Below, in pieces: positions 24,922 through 31,913 of a DNA stretch of 47,062 nt. Each line of letters begins with the position of its first letter. The stretch's first letter is position 1. The notes below the pieces were generated by a model. That model saw only the letters and a program-made list of their open reading frames with translations, was not told the DNA's origin and made no database searches. Source of the stretch: Lachnospiraceae bacterium. Lineage in GTDB: Bacteria > Bacillota > Clostridia > Lachnospirales > Lachnospiraceae. The stretch lies in NCBI GenBank assembly GCA_003979345.1, contig RYVZ01000025.1:886-47947 (forward strand). The letters are read 5' to 3'. The position numbers were made by a program, and so were the translations under genes.

Positions 24922-25719
24922 TTAAGATTTCTCAGATACACTTTCTTTATTCAGACTATAGATCGTTTCCGTCACTCTGCTCAAAGAGGAAGTAATTTCC
25001 ACACTCGCCTCAGACATTCCCTGCGCAAGCTTCTGAACCTCATTTGCAACTACTGCAAATCCCTTCCCCGCGTCACCTGCTCTTGCAGCCTCAATCGATG
25101 CATTCAGGGCAAGGATGCGCTGTCTGCTGCTGAATCCAACGATTTTTTTCGTACTCTCATTTGCCAGATCAATCTCACTGACCGCATCATTGATCCCGTT
25201 TTTGAGTTCATTCAAAATATGTGCGTTTACTTTCGTCATATAGCTGGTGCGCACAAACATATTGATCACGTCACCCAAAAGATTTGCCGCAGCCTCGATC
25301 TGTTGTCTGGAACGTACATTGACTTTGCGCAGCGCCTCGATATAAGTATCTTCATCAATGCTGAGCTCTCTTGCTGTTCTGCGGAACTTTTCTTCATCCG
25401 GATTCTCGGGAAGAACCTGTCCGCCGATCACGCTTCCCAATACCGTACCGTCCTCCAGCTTGATCGGGATCCCGAAATCAACAAGTCCTGCATGACAGGA
25501 ATACACACCCTTTCCTTCCCTGTCACATTTTTCACATCTGCGGCATCCCTCTGCGCTTCCTCTTGTCAACTTTATGCAAAAATCTGTAAAGTTATAGCAA
25601 TCGCTGATATACTGTCCGTCAGCCCCAACAGCTACTGTTGCAAGCCCCGTGCTTTTAGCCCAGTTATTCATAATCTCTTCAAAACGCTTCATGTCGCAAA
25701 AATCTTGAATTTTCAACAT
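24922..25719 (-). CDS. Soluble chemoreceptor-like protein with PocR sensory domain
   Basis: The 265-residue protein has no membrane helix. Residues about 1-160 match the PocR ligand-binding domain (small-molecule sensor), with a Cys-rich middle containing CYNFTDFC, CRRCEKC and a later SCHAG. Residues about 195-260 are a short methyl-accepting chemotaxis signalling tip with the RILALNASIEAARAG and GFAVVANEV motifs. The long methylation helices are nearly absent. It may signal to CheA/CheW in the cytoplasm or act in another two-component route. ATG 25719 is chosen because GGGAGGAG lies six bases upstream; the longer TTG-started frame has no support. It follows trmD but has its own probable promoter. 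Its ligand is unknown. Confidence 0.85.
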   Translation of the reverse strand: MLKIQDFCDMKRFEEIMNNWAKSTGLATVAVGADGQYISDCYNFTDFCIKLTRGSAEGCRRCEKCDREGKGVYSCHAGLVDFGIPIKLEDGTVLGSVIGGQVLPENPDEEKFRRTARELSIDEDTYIEALRKVNVRSRQQIEAAANLLGDVINMFVRTSYMTKVNAHILNELKNGINDAVSEIDLANESTKKIVGFSSRQRILALNASIEAARAGDAGKGFAVVANEVQKLAQGMSEASVEITSSLSRVTETIYSLNKESVSEKS

Positions 25720-25823
25720 TGCCATCTCCTCCCGCCCAATCATTCTAAATATTCTGCCATCCGAAGTCCGCGTCCTTCTCTGTCCCGCTTCTCTAGCCAA
25801 CTCTTCAATATGGCTTTTTTATC

Positions 25824-25853
25824 AGTATAGCACACACTCTCCGCAAAAAACAA
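25824..25853 (-). promoter_or_regulatory. Possible promoter of the PocR chemoreceptor gene
   Basis: On the minus strand TTGTTT (25853-25848) and TATACT (25829-25824) are 18 bases apart, about 100 bases before the gene start. The -35 box overlaps a small AACAA/TTGTT hairpin with T-run that probably ends the trmD transcript. Confidence 0.45.
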
Positions 25854-25886
25854 TCCTGTTGTTCGTGCTTTTTTAGGCTGATCCTG

Positions 25887-26600
25887 CTATTTTTCCCCGG
25901 ACTGCTCCTTCCTATAGCGCTCATACAGATCCGGTCTGCGCTCCTTTGTGCGTGCAACGGACTGTTCCAGACGCCAGGCATCCACTTTTGCATGGTCTCC
26001 GCTTAAAAGGATTTCCGGCACACGCTTATCATGCCAGACCTCAGGTCTGGAATACTGCGGGTACTCCAAAAGATGATCCGTAAACGATTCCGTTTCCGCT
26101 GAAACCTGATTATTTAATACGCCCGGCACAAGACGCGCGATCGCATCCACCATCACCATTGCCGCAAGCTCGCCGCCCGTCAGCACATAATCGCCGATGG
26201 AAACAGAATCCGTAACGATCTCCTCCAGCACACGCTCATCCACGCCTTCATAATGACCGCACAAAAAAATAAGCTGATCCTCGCTCGCAAACTCCCTTGC
26301 CATCTCCTGATGAAACGTTTTTCCCTGTGGTGTCACATAAATGGTACGGATACGCTGCCGGGTCCTCTGTGCCGCCACGATCGCTGCATAACAGTCATAG
26401 ACAGGCTGCGCCTGCATCAACATGCCTGCGCCGCCCCCATATGTGTAATCATCCACTTTTTTATGCTTATCCAGCGTATAATCGCGGATGTTATAGGTCT
26501 TTATCGAAATCAGTTCCCGCTGCGCAGCGCGTGCCAGAATACTCGTATTCAATCCGTCGCGCACCATATCGGGAAATAGTGTCATAATATGAAAATCCAT
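25887..26600 (-). CDS. trmD: tRNA (guanine-N1-)-methyltransferase
   Basis: The 237-residue protein has the TrmD trefoil-knot SAM site, seen in YGGGAGMLM near residue 53, FLCGHYEGVDERV near residue 110 and SIGDYVLTGGELAAM near residue 132. TrmD methylates N1 of G37 in tRNAs, which prevents frameshifting. ATG 26600 follows AAAAGGA with eight bases between; the longer frame starts from a non-supported codon. It is the last gene of the ylxM-ffh-rpsP-khpA-rimM-trmD run. The usual next gene rplS is absent here. Confidence 0.97.
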   Translation of the reverse strand: MDFHIMTLFPDMVRDGLNTSILARAAQRELISIKTYNIRDYTLDKHKKVDDYTYGGGAGMLMQAQPVYDCYAAIVAAQRTRQRIRTIYVTPQGKTFHQEMAREFASEDQLIFLCGHYEGVDERVLEEIVTDSVSIGDYVLTGGELAAMVMVDAIARLVPGVLNNQVSAETESFTDHLLEYPQYSRPEVWHDKRVPEILLSGDHAKVDAWRLEQSVARTKERRPDLYERYRKEQSGEK

Positions 26601-26655
26601 GTATCTGTTCCTTTTTACTGTCATAACTGTACAGGCTTATTTCTATTTTACATTT

Positions 26656-27210
26656 CTATTCTACAAGTCCCGGCATCAGGTGCACCGTTATATGCCGCGC
26701 TTTTACATCCACAAGCCTGATACACTCTTTGATTGCCGGAAGAAGAATTTCCCTGCCGTCCGGCTGCTTCACAACATAAACGTCATTAGCACCGGTCTGC
26801 ATCACATCGTCCAGCATACCAAGCATCACGCCCTCATCGCTTTCCACCTGCATGCCGATCAGATCGGAAATATAATACTCATTCTCCTTTAACGGTACCG
26901 CCTTTTCCCTAGGCACATACAATTCGGCACCGCGCAGGCGTTCTGCCTCTTCCATTGATGTACATTCCTTAAATTTGACAATGACCATCTGCTTAAAAAA
27001 TTTGACGCTCTCAATATGCATGCATTTATGCATGCATTCACGTATGTCCTGCTGTCCGCCCTTCCCTGCCGGACCGGCAAGAAAAACCTCTTTATATTTC
27101 TTAAAGCGCTGCGGTTCTTCCGTCGTCGGGTACACTTTCACTTCTCCCCGTACGCCGTGCGTCGTCGTGATACATCCTACTCTGAACAGATCTTCCGCCT
27201 TTTCTTCCAT
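26656..27210 (-). CDS. rimM: Ribosome maturation factor RimM
   Basis: The 184-residue protein has an N-terminal RimM beta-barrel with the TTHGVRGEVKV segment (about residues 16-26) and a C-terminal PRC-barrel domain with the DLIGMQVES and LLPAIKECI segments. RimM binds S19 and helps the 30S head to mature. A good AAAGGAG site precedes the ATG. It is 55 bases upstream of trmD. A short segment near residue 55 is rich in His, Met and Cys (ECMHKCMHIES), which is not typical and might be a small insert. Confidence 0.94.
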   Translation of the reverse strand: MEEKAEDLFRVGCITTTHGVRGEVKVYPTTEEPQRFKKYKEVFLAGPAGKGGQQDIRECMHKCMHIESVKFFKQMVIVKFKECTSMEEAERLRGAELYVPREKAVPLKENEYYISDLIGMQVESDEGVMLGMLDDVMQTGANDVYVVKQPDGREILLPAIKECIRLVDVKARHITVHLMPGLVE

Positions 27211-27238
27211 CCGCCGCTCCTTTCCGCATATTTCAAAA

Positions 27239-27272
27239 ACAGCGGTCTTAACTCATTCGAAAAGACCGCTGT
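27239..27272 (-). terminator. Terminator-like hairpin between khpA and rimM
   Basis: An 11-base perfect stem ACAGCGGTCTT/AAGACCGCTGT with a 12-base loop is followed by TTTTT on the minus strand. It lies inside the operon, before rimM, and could attenuate rimM-trmD relative to the upstream genes. Two weaker hairpins lie between it and the khpA stop. Confidence 0.75.
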
Positions 27273-27345
27273 CAAAAGAACTTCACACCCGACAAAAGAA
27301 TTCCGGCAGAAAATTCTTTGTGAGATTTTCGCTTGTGCGAAAGTC

Positions 27346-27573
27346 TTATACAATTTCTACGTCCACATGCTTATTATCCTTTGAAGATGCTGCTTTTACC
27401 ACCGATCGGATCGCTTTCGCGATTCTTCCCTGCTTACCGATCACTTTCCCCATATCGGCAGGCGCAACATGAAGCTCAATGATCACGCTTCTGCCATTTT
27501 CTTTTTCTGTAACAACGACCTCATCGGGATGATCCACAAGCGCCTTTGCAATTACCTCAACCAATTCTTTCAT
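27346..27573 (-). CDS. khpA: KH domain RNA-binding protein KhpA
   Basis: The 75-residue protein is a single type II KH domain with the VIGKQGR GxxG loop near residue 45. KhpA (YlqC) forms a dimer or pairs with KhpB and binds RNA broadly, with effects on cell division and growth in Gram-positive bacteria. GGAGGTGGATT precedes the ATG. Its place between rpsP and rimM is the standard Firmicutes order. Confidence 0.94.
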   Translation of the reverse strand: MKELVEVIAKALVDHPDEVVVTEKENGRSVIIELHVAPADMGKVIGKQGRIAKAIRSVVKAASSKDNKHVDVEIV

Positions 27574-27628
27574 AATCCACCTCCGAGACGAGACATGCCG
27601 TTAAATAATGGGTTTCTCAAAGCAGTAC

Positions 27629-27874
27629 TTACTTTTCGATACCGGCATTCTTTAACAGTCTTGCAACAGTCTCGGTCGGCTGCGCGCCGTTTGCAAGCCA
27701 TTTCTTTGCAAGCTCTTCATTTACTTTTACGGTTGCAGTCTCCGTGTTCGGATCATACGTACCAATCTCCTCAATACACTTTCCGTTTCTTGACACTCTC
27801 GAATCCGCTACGACGATTCTGTAAAGCGGTTTTTTCTTCTGTCCGATTCTTCTCAATCTGATCTTTACTGCCAT
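27629..27874 (-). CDS. rpsP: 30S ribosomal protein bS16
   Basis: The 81-residue protein starts MAVKIRLRRIGQKK and has the family segments RIVVADSR and EIGTYDPN. ATG 27874 has GGAGG eight bases upstream; the longer in-frame start is unlikely. bS16 binds 16S rRNA in the 30S body. It sits between ffh and khpA as in most Firmicutes. Confidence 0.97.
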   Translation of the reverse strand: MAVKIRLRRIGQKKKPLYRIVVADSRVSRNGKCIEEIGTYDPNTETATVKVNEELAKKWLANGAQPTETVARLLKNAGIEK

Positions 27875-27980
27875 GTTCTTTTCCTCCAAAGTATCTTTTT
27901 ATTTGTTTTTGTTTCCGTGGCTATGGATATTCCCAAGCCGCGATTTATAGGATGGATCCCGTCTTCCTTTCGTTAAAAAA

Positions 27981-29342
27981 TCAAAACGGAAATCTCATGC
28001 CACCTAATCCTCCAAAGCCGCCGCGCCGCTTTTTGGAAAAGCCGCCCATCTGCTTCATCATTTTCTGCCCTTGTTCAAACTGCTTGATAAAACGGTTCAC
28101 AATGGCGATATCCACTCCTGCGCCCCGCGCAATCCTGTGCTTCCTGCTCGGGTTCAATAATTTAGGGCTGCGCCGCTCCTCCGGCGTCATCGAAAGAACA
28201 ATCGCTTCGAACTGACCAAGCTGCTTATCGTCGATCATAGAGCTGACGTCTCCCATTTTGGCCCCCATTCCCGGCAACATGGAAAGAATGCTTGACAGAC
28301 CCCCCATATTCTTCATCTGCTTCATGCTCTCCAGATAATCTTCAAAGTCAAACTTCCCCTTCTTCATATTGGAAGCCATTTTCTTTGATTTATCTTCATC
28401 TATGACGATCTCGCTCTTTGCTTTCTCAATCAGGGAGAGTACATCGCCCATGCCAAGGATCCGGCTTGCCATACGATCAGGATAAAACTGCTCTAAATCT
28501 GACAGTTTTTCTCCCATTCCGACAAACAAAATCGGCTTTCCGGTCACTGCCTTAACGGACAGCGCCGCGCCGCCCCTGGTATCGCCGTCAAGCTTACTTA
28601 AAATGATTCCGTCCACACCGACCTTCTCGTCAAATTCTTTTGCGACGTTGACAGCGTCCTGTCCCGTCATCGCATCCACAACGAGCAACGTCTGATGTAC
28701 AGTCACATTTGACTTGATCTCCTGAAGCTCCTCCATCATTGCCTCGTCAATATGCAGACGTCCGGCAGTATCTAAGATCACAACGTCATGACCGTTCTTC
28801 TGCGCATGCTCCATTGCAGCTTTCGCAATATTGACCGGGGAATGATTCTCTCCCATAGAGAATACGTCAACCTGAACTTTTTCCCCATTGACCTGCAACT
28901 GCTTAATGGCCGCAGGACGGTAAATATCGCAGGCAACAAGCAGCGGCTTTTTGCCTTTGAGCTTCATCTTTCCCGCCAGCTTTGCTGTCGCCGTCGTCTT
29001 GCCGGCACCCTGTAAGCCGCTCATCATGATGACCGTGATGGCTTTTCCGGGCTGATAAGCAATCTCCGTCGTCTCTGACCCCATCAGTGCGATCATTTCC
29101 TCGTTGACGATCTTAATGACCGTCTGTCCGGGATTTAAGCCGTTCAACACATCACTTCCGACTGCGCGCTCCTGTACGGTGGATACGAACTGTTTGACAA
29201 CCTTAAAATTGACGTCCGCCTCAAGCAGCGCCATCTTCACTTCTTTGAGCGCCGTCTTCACATCCTCTTCGCTCAGACGTCCCTTACCTCTTAGATTTTT
29301 GAATATATTGCTCAGTTTATCAGTTAAACTCTCAAACGCCAT
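27981..29342 (-). CDS. ffh: Signal recognition particle protein Ffh
   Basis: The 453-residue protein has the N domain (about residues 1-90), the SRP GTPase G domain with GLQGAGKTT (P-loop near residue 108), DTAGR (near 190), TKLDGD-type (here SKLDGD) and the Met-rich M domain with several Met-Lys/Met-Gly segments that binds SRP RNA and signal peptides. It targets membrane proteins co-translationally with FtsY, encoded at 35993-36988 here. The tail is Gly/Met/Arg-rich, as is usual. It is 92 bases downstream of ylxM. Confidence 0.98.
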   Translation of the reverse strand: MAFESLTDKLSNIFKNLRGKGRLSEEDVKTALKEVKMALLEADVNFKVVKQFVSTVQERAVGSDVLNGLNPGQTVIKIVNEEMIALMGSETTEIAYQPGKAITVIMMSGLQGAGKTTATAKLAGKMKLKGKKPLLVACDIYRPAAIKQLQVNGEKVQVDVFSMGENHSPVNIAKAAMEHAQKNGHDVVILDTAGRLHIDEAMMEELQEIKSNVTVHQTLLVVDAMTGQDAVNVAKEFDEKVGVDGIILSKLDGDTRGGAALSVKAVTGKPILFVGMGEKLSDLEQFYPDRMASRILGMGDVLSLIEKAKSEIVIDEDKSKKMASNMKKGKFDFEDYLESMKQMKNMGGLSSILSMLPGMGAKMGDVSSMIDDKQLGQFEAIVLSMTPEERRSPKLLNPSRKHRIARGAGVDIAIVNRFIKQFEQGQKMMKQMGGFSKKRRGGFGGLGGMRFPF

Positions 29343-29434
29343 GTAGTCTCTCCCTAAATCTGCACGCCCTTATATATTTTGACATCACTTCCGCCTGATC
29401 CGAAAAATGTACCGCCACGTAAGGTCAGCCGGCG

Positions 29435-29797
29435 CTACAATTCTTCCATAACCTCGCTAGAAAGCGTTTGGATTTGAAGCAGTTTCTCCAAATTGCCGTC
29501 CGGTTCCGCAATTCTCTGTTCGGACAGTTCTCCTGCCAAACTGCCAATGCGCTGCGCTTTTTCTTTGATGTGCGCAAATTTTTTCACCAATCCGAGCCGT
29601 TCTTCATACTGTTCCAAAATCTTATCACAACGGCGGATCAAGTCATGCACGCCCTGTCTGCTGATTCCCTGAATATCCGCAATCTCCGCAAGGGACATGT
29701 CATGATAGACCGCATCCTCATAGATCTGTCTCTGATGTGCAGTCAACAGTTCACCGTAAAAATCATACAGCAAACCGTGCTCCACGATTTTTTCCAT
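29435..29797 (-). CDS. ylxM: YlxM family helix-turn-helix protein
   Basis: The 120-residue protein has a sigma-70 region 4-like helix-turn-helix (about residues 20-65) with the signature LAEIADIQGISRQGVHDLIRR. YlxM genes lie directly upstream of ffh in Firmicutes, and the protein has been linked to SRP function. An AAGGGG-type site lies eight bases before the ATG. It is the first gene of the operon and is driven by a consensus promoter. Confidence 0.95.
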   Translation of the reverse strand: MEKIVEHGLLYDFYGELLTAHQRQIYEDAVYHDMSLAEIADIQGISRQGVHDLIRRCDKILEQYEERLGLVKKFAHIKEKAQRIGSLAGELSEQRIAEPDGNLEKLLQIQTLSSEVMEEL

Positions 29798-29831
29798 ACG
29801 GTCAGCCCCTTCCTGTTATCACACCTTTGCT

Positions 29832-29860
29832 ATCATACAGGATAAGAAAAAGACTGTCAA
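29832..29860 (-). promoter_or_regulatory. Promoter of the ylxM-ffh-rpsP operon
   Basis: On the minus strand TTGACA (29860-29855) and TATGAT (29837-29832) are 17 bases apart, 35 bases before ylxM. The -35 box lies in an 8-base inverted repeat CTGTCAAG/CTTGACAG (29854-29877) that could bind a regulator or simply contain a divergent -35-like copy. Confidence 0.85.
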
Positions 29861-29941
29861 GTATTTTTTCTTGACAGCTGACACCAATGTAGATATCAAT
29901 TCATTACTTTCAAAAGATTACATGATTCTACGAAACGATTC

Positions 29942-29970
29942 TTGACAGACAGGTTTTTTCAACGTATACT
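29942..29970 (+). promoter_or_regulatory. Strong promoter of the dual ABC exporter locus
   Basis: TTGACA (29942-29947) and TATACT (29965-29970) are 17 bases apart. Transcription should start near 29977 and cover the small ORF and both exporter genes. The interval 29861-29941 between the two divergent promoters holds nothing else I can support. Confidence 0.85.
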
Positions 29971-30021
29971 ATAGAATTAGAAGAGACGCCAAACGTCATA
30001 AAGAAAGGAACGGTACTCATA

Positions 30022-30066
30022 ATGGAACAAAAATTGAATTCCGTATCAGAAGAGAGACTTTCATAA
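30022..30066 (+). CDS. Possible 14-residue peptide ORF
   Basis: A short frame with ATG 30022 and TAA at 30064-30066 encodes MEQKLNSVSEERLS. An AAAGGA sequence (30004-30009) lies 12 bases upstream, somewhat far. It sits between a strong promoter and the first exporter gene. It could be a secreted signal or precursor peptide for the exporters, an upstream regulatory ORF, or the remnant of a longer precursor, since one +1 shift would join it to an open frame (ISLYKQIQALKSIGK) that runs into the exporter gene. It contains no cysteine. Chance occurrence is possible. Confidence 0.35.
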   Translation: MEQKLNSVSEERLS

Positions 30067-30126
30067 TTATCTCTTTATACAAACAAATTCAGGCGTTAAA
30101 ATCTATCGGCAAAAGGAGGCGGTCTC

Positions 30127-31899
30127 GTGAAAACTATCACTACTCTGTTAAATTACGCTTTCGGCAAAGAGCAGCGTCTCCCCATTTATTTTTTCCTATA
30201 TACAATCTGCACCGGTCTTTCATCTTTGCTCTCCATGCTTTTTTTACAGATGATTACCGGTTTTTCTGACAATGCTGGAAGCCAAAACGCGGAGCTTTTT
30301 GCTATTTGTTTATGCGTTGGCTTTGCGATTGGAATGATTCTCGCAAAAACAATCAGTTCTGCCATGTACTTTAAGGCGGACAGCCGATTCACATTTATTC
30401 GGACCGACTTGCAAAATGACGTAAGCTATCACATTATGATGCTTGATTTTGAGCTGATTGAAAACAAAGAGTTTTTAGATCAGAATGAACGTGCGCTTAA
30501 ATCATTGGAAAGCAGCGAAAGAGGCGCAGAATTGATCTTAAAAACGTTCTTTCAGCTGCCCGGCATCCTTTTGTCTCTTTTAAGCGGATTTTTCATTTTA
30601 GCCTCAATCCGTCTTTACCTGCCTCTTTTGTTTATTCCACACCTCGTAATTGGTCTGTGGACATCAAAAAAATACGTTCATTTTAGAGAATCACTTCAGC
30701 GCGACATATCCCGAAACCAAATTCAAATGGATTATCTGCTTGATACGATCAATGATACAAAATATGCAAAAGAACTTAGAATTTTCCATTTACGCCCGCT
30801 CTTTTTCCGCAAGCTGTCCGACAGACTGAACGATCTGTCTTCTTTGCTGCGAAAAGAAGAACGCGCCATAATTAGAATCCATGTCATAATAACATCCGCA
30901 GTATTCATACTGACAGGTATCACGGTCATGTCCGTTATTTTGACAGGTTACAATGCGAACCGTATTTCTCTTTCCCAATTAGCGGTAGCAATTTATGCCA
31001 TTATAAATACCTGCCGATATTCGGACGAGCTGTTTGAGGATGTAGAAAAAATCATTTTTGAGTCCCAATGCGTAAAAGAAATTTTTGATCTGTTGAATAT
31101 CAGATGCGGCACAACCGCTTCGGAAATTACCGTCCTATCTGATTCTTATGATTACGAGTGGGAAGTGAACAACCTGACATTTCAATATCTCAATACGGAA
31201 GAATATGCTCTGCGGAATATCTCATTTAAGCTGCGTCCAAATGAACATCTTGCCGTGATCGGCTTGAACGGCGCCGGTAAGTCGACATTGATCAAATGTA
31301 TGACCGGTCTCTACAAGAACTATCAGGGAGAAATTCTCTTTAGGGGTACCAATATCCGCAGCGTTCCTATTGACATTCTGGCTCAGCATATCGGCGTCCA
31401 ATATCAGGATGCGGATGTCTATCCGTTTACAATCAAAGAAAATTTAACTTCCTCGTCCTGTGATCCTGACATGGACAGGCTTTGGGGTTCGCTTGCCACA
31501 GTTTTTTCCAAAGATACGCTTCAGAAATTTTCTCATAATCCGGATACCGCATTGGAAAAATTGTTCGATGAAAACGGTGTGGTTTTGTCCGGCGGCGAAC
31601 GCGAATCTTTTATGTTTGCCCGCATTCTGTATCAAAATCCTGACTCTGTGATTCTGGATGAGCCAACTGCAAAGTTAGACGCCATTGCCGAGCAAAATCT
31701 CATCAAAACACTGAATAAAATATTTGAAAATCAATGTATCATTTTTATCAGCCATCATCTAAGCACTGCCGCATCCATGAACCGCATCCTGCTTCTCAAA
31801 GACGGCGCTCTGATCGGGGATGGCAGCCATCAAAGCCTCCTGCAGCATTGCAGCGAATATGGGCGTCTCATTGATTTGCAAAAAAATTATTATGTGTGA
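30127..31899 (+). CDS. ABC exporter half-transporter 1 (membrane + ATPase)
   Basis: The 590-residue protein joins a six-helix ABC exporter membrane domain (about residues 15-310) to an ATPase domain (about 345-590). The ATPase has Walker A GLNGAGKST near residue 379, a signature LSGGE (not LSGGQ) near residue 487, Walker B VILDEP and the switch His in FISHHLS. GTG 30127 is the start because AGGAGG (30115-30120) lies six bases before it. There is no N-terminal C39 peptidase domain, so any peptide substrate would need another protease. The next gene overlaps or follows immediately, giving a probable heterodimer. Its substrate is not known. Confidence 0.9.
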   Translation: MKTITTLLNYAFGKEQRLPIYFFLYTICTGLSSLLSMLFLQMITGFSDNAGSQNAELFAICLCVGFAIGMILAKTISSAMYFKADSRFTFIRTDLQNDVSYHIMMLDFELIENKEFLDQNERALKSLESSERGAELILKTFFQLPGILLSLLSGFFILASIRLYLPLLFIPHLVIGLWTSKKYVHFRESLQRDISRNQIQMDYLLDTINDTKYAKELRIFHLRPLFFRKLSDRLNDLSSLLRKEERAIIRIHVIITSAVFILTGITVMSVILTGYNANRISLSQLAVAIYAIINTCRYSDELFEDVEKIIFESQCVKEIFDLLNIRCGTTASEITVLSDSYDYEWEVNNLTFQYLNTEEYALRNISFKLRPNEHLAVIGLNGAGKSTLIKCMTGLYKNYQGEILFRGTNIRSVPIDILAQHIGVQYQDADVYPFTIKENLTSSSCDPDMDRLWGSLATVFSKDTLQKFSHNPDTALEKLFDENGVVLSGGERESFMFARILYQNPDSVILDEPTAKLDAIAEQNLIKTLNKIFENQCIIFISHHLSTAASMNRILLLKDGALIGDGSHQSLLQHCSEYGRLIDLQKNYYV

Positions 31900-31913
31900 T
31901 GGAGGAACTTTAT

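Noticed and set aside
24505..25830. 441-residue plus-strand open frame
   Set aside because: It is antisense to the PocR chemoreceptor and to the structured RNA, has no ribosome site and low-complexity basic content; it is a shadow.
30022..30126. Lanthipeptide or other RiPP cluster at the exporter locus
   Set aside because: No cysteine in the short frame, no modification enzyme nearby and no peptidase domain in the exporters; kept only as a possible peptide ORF.
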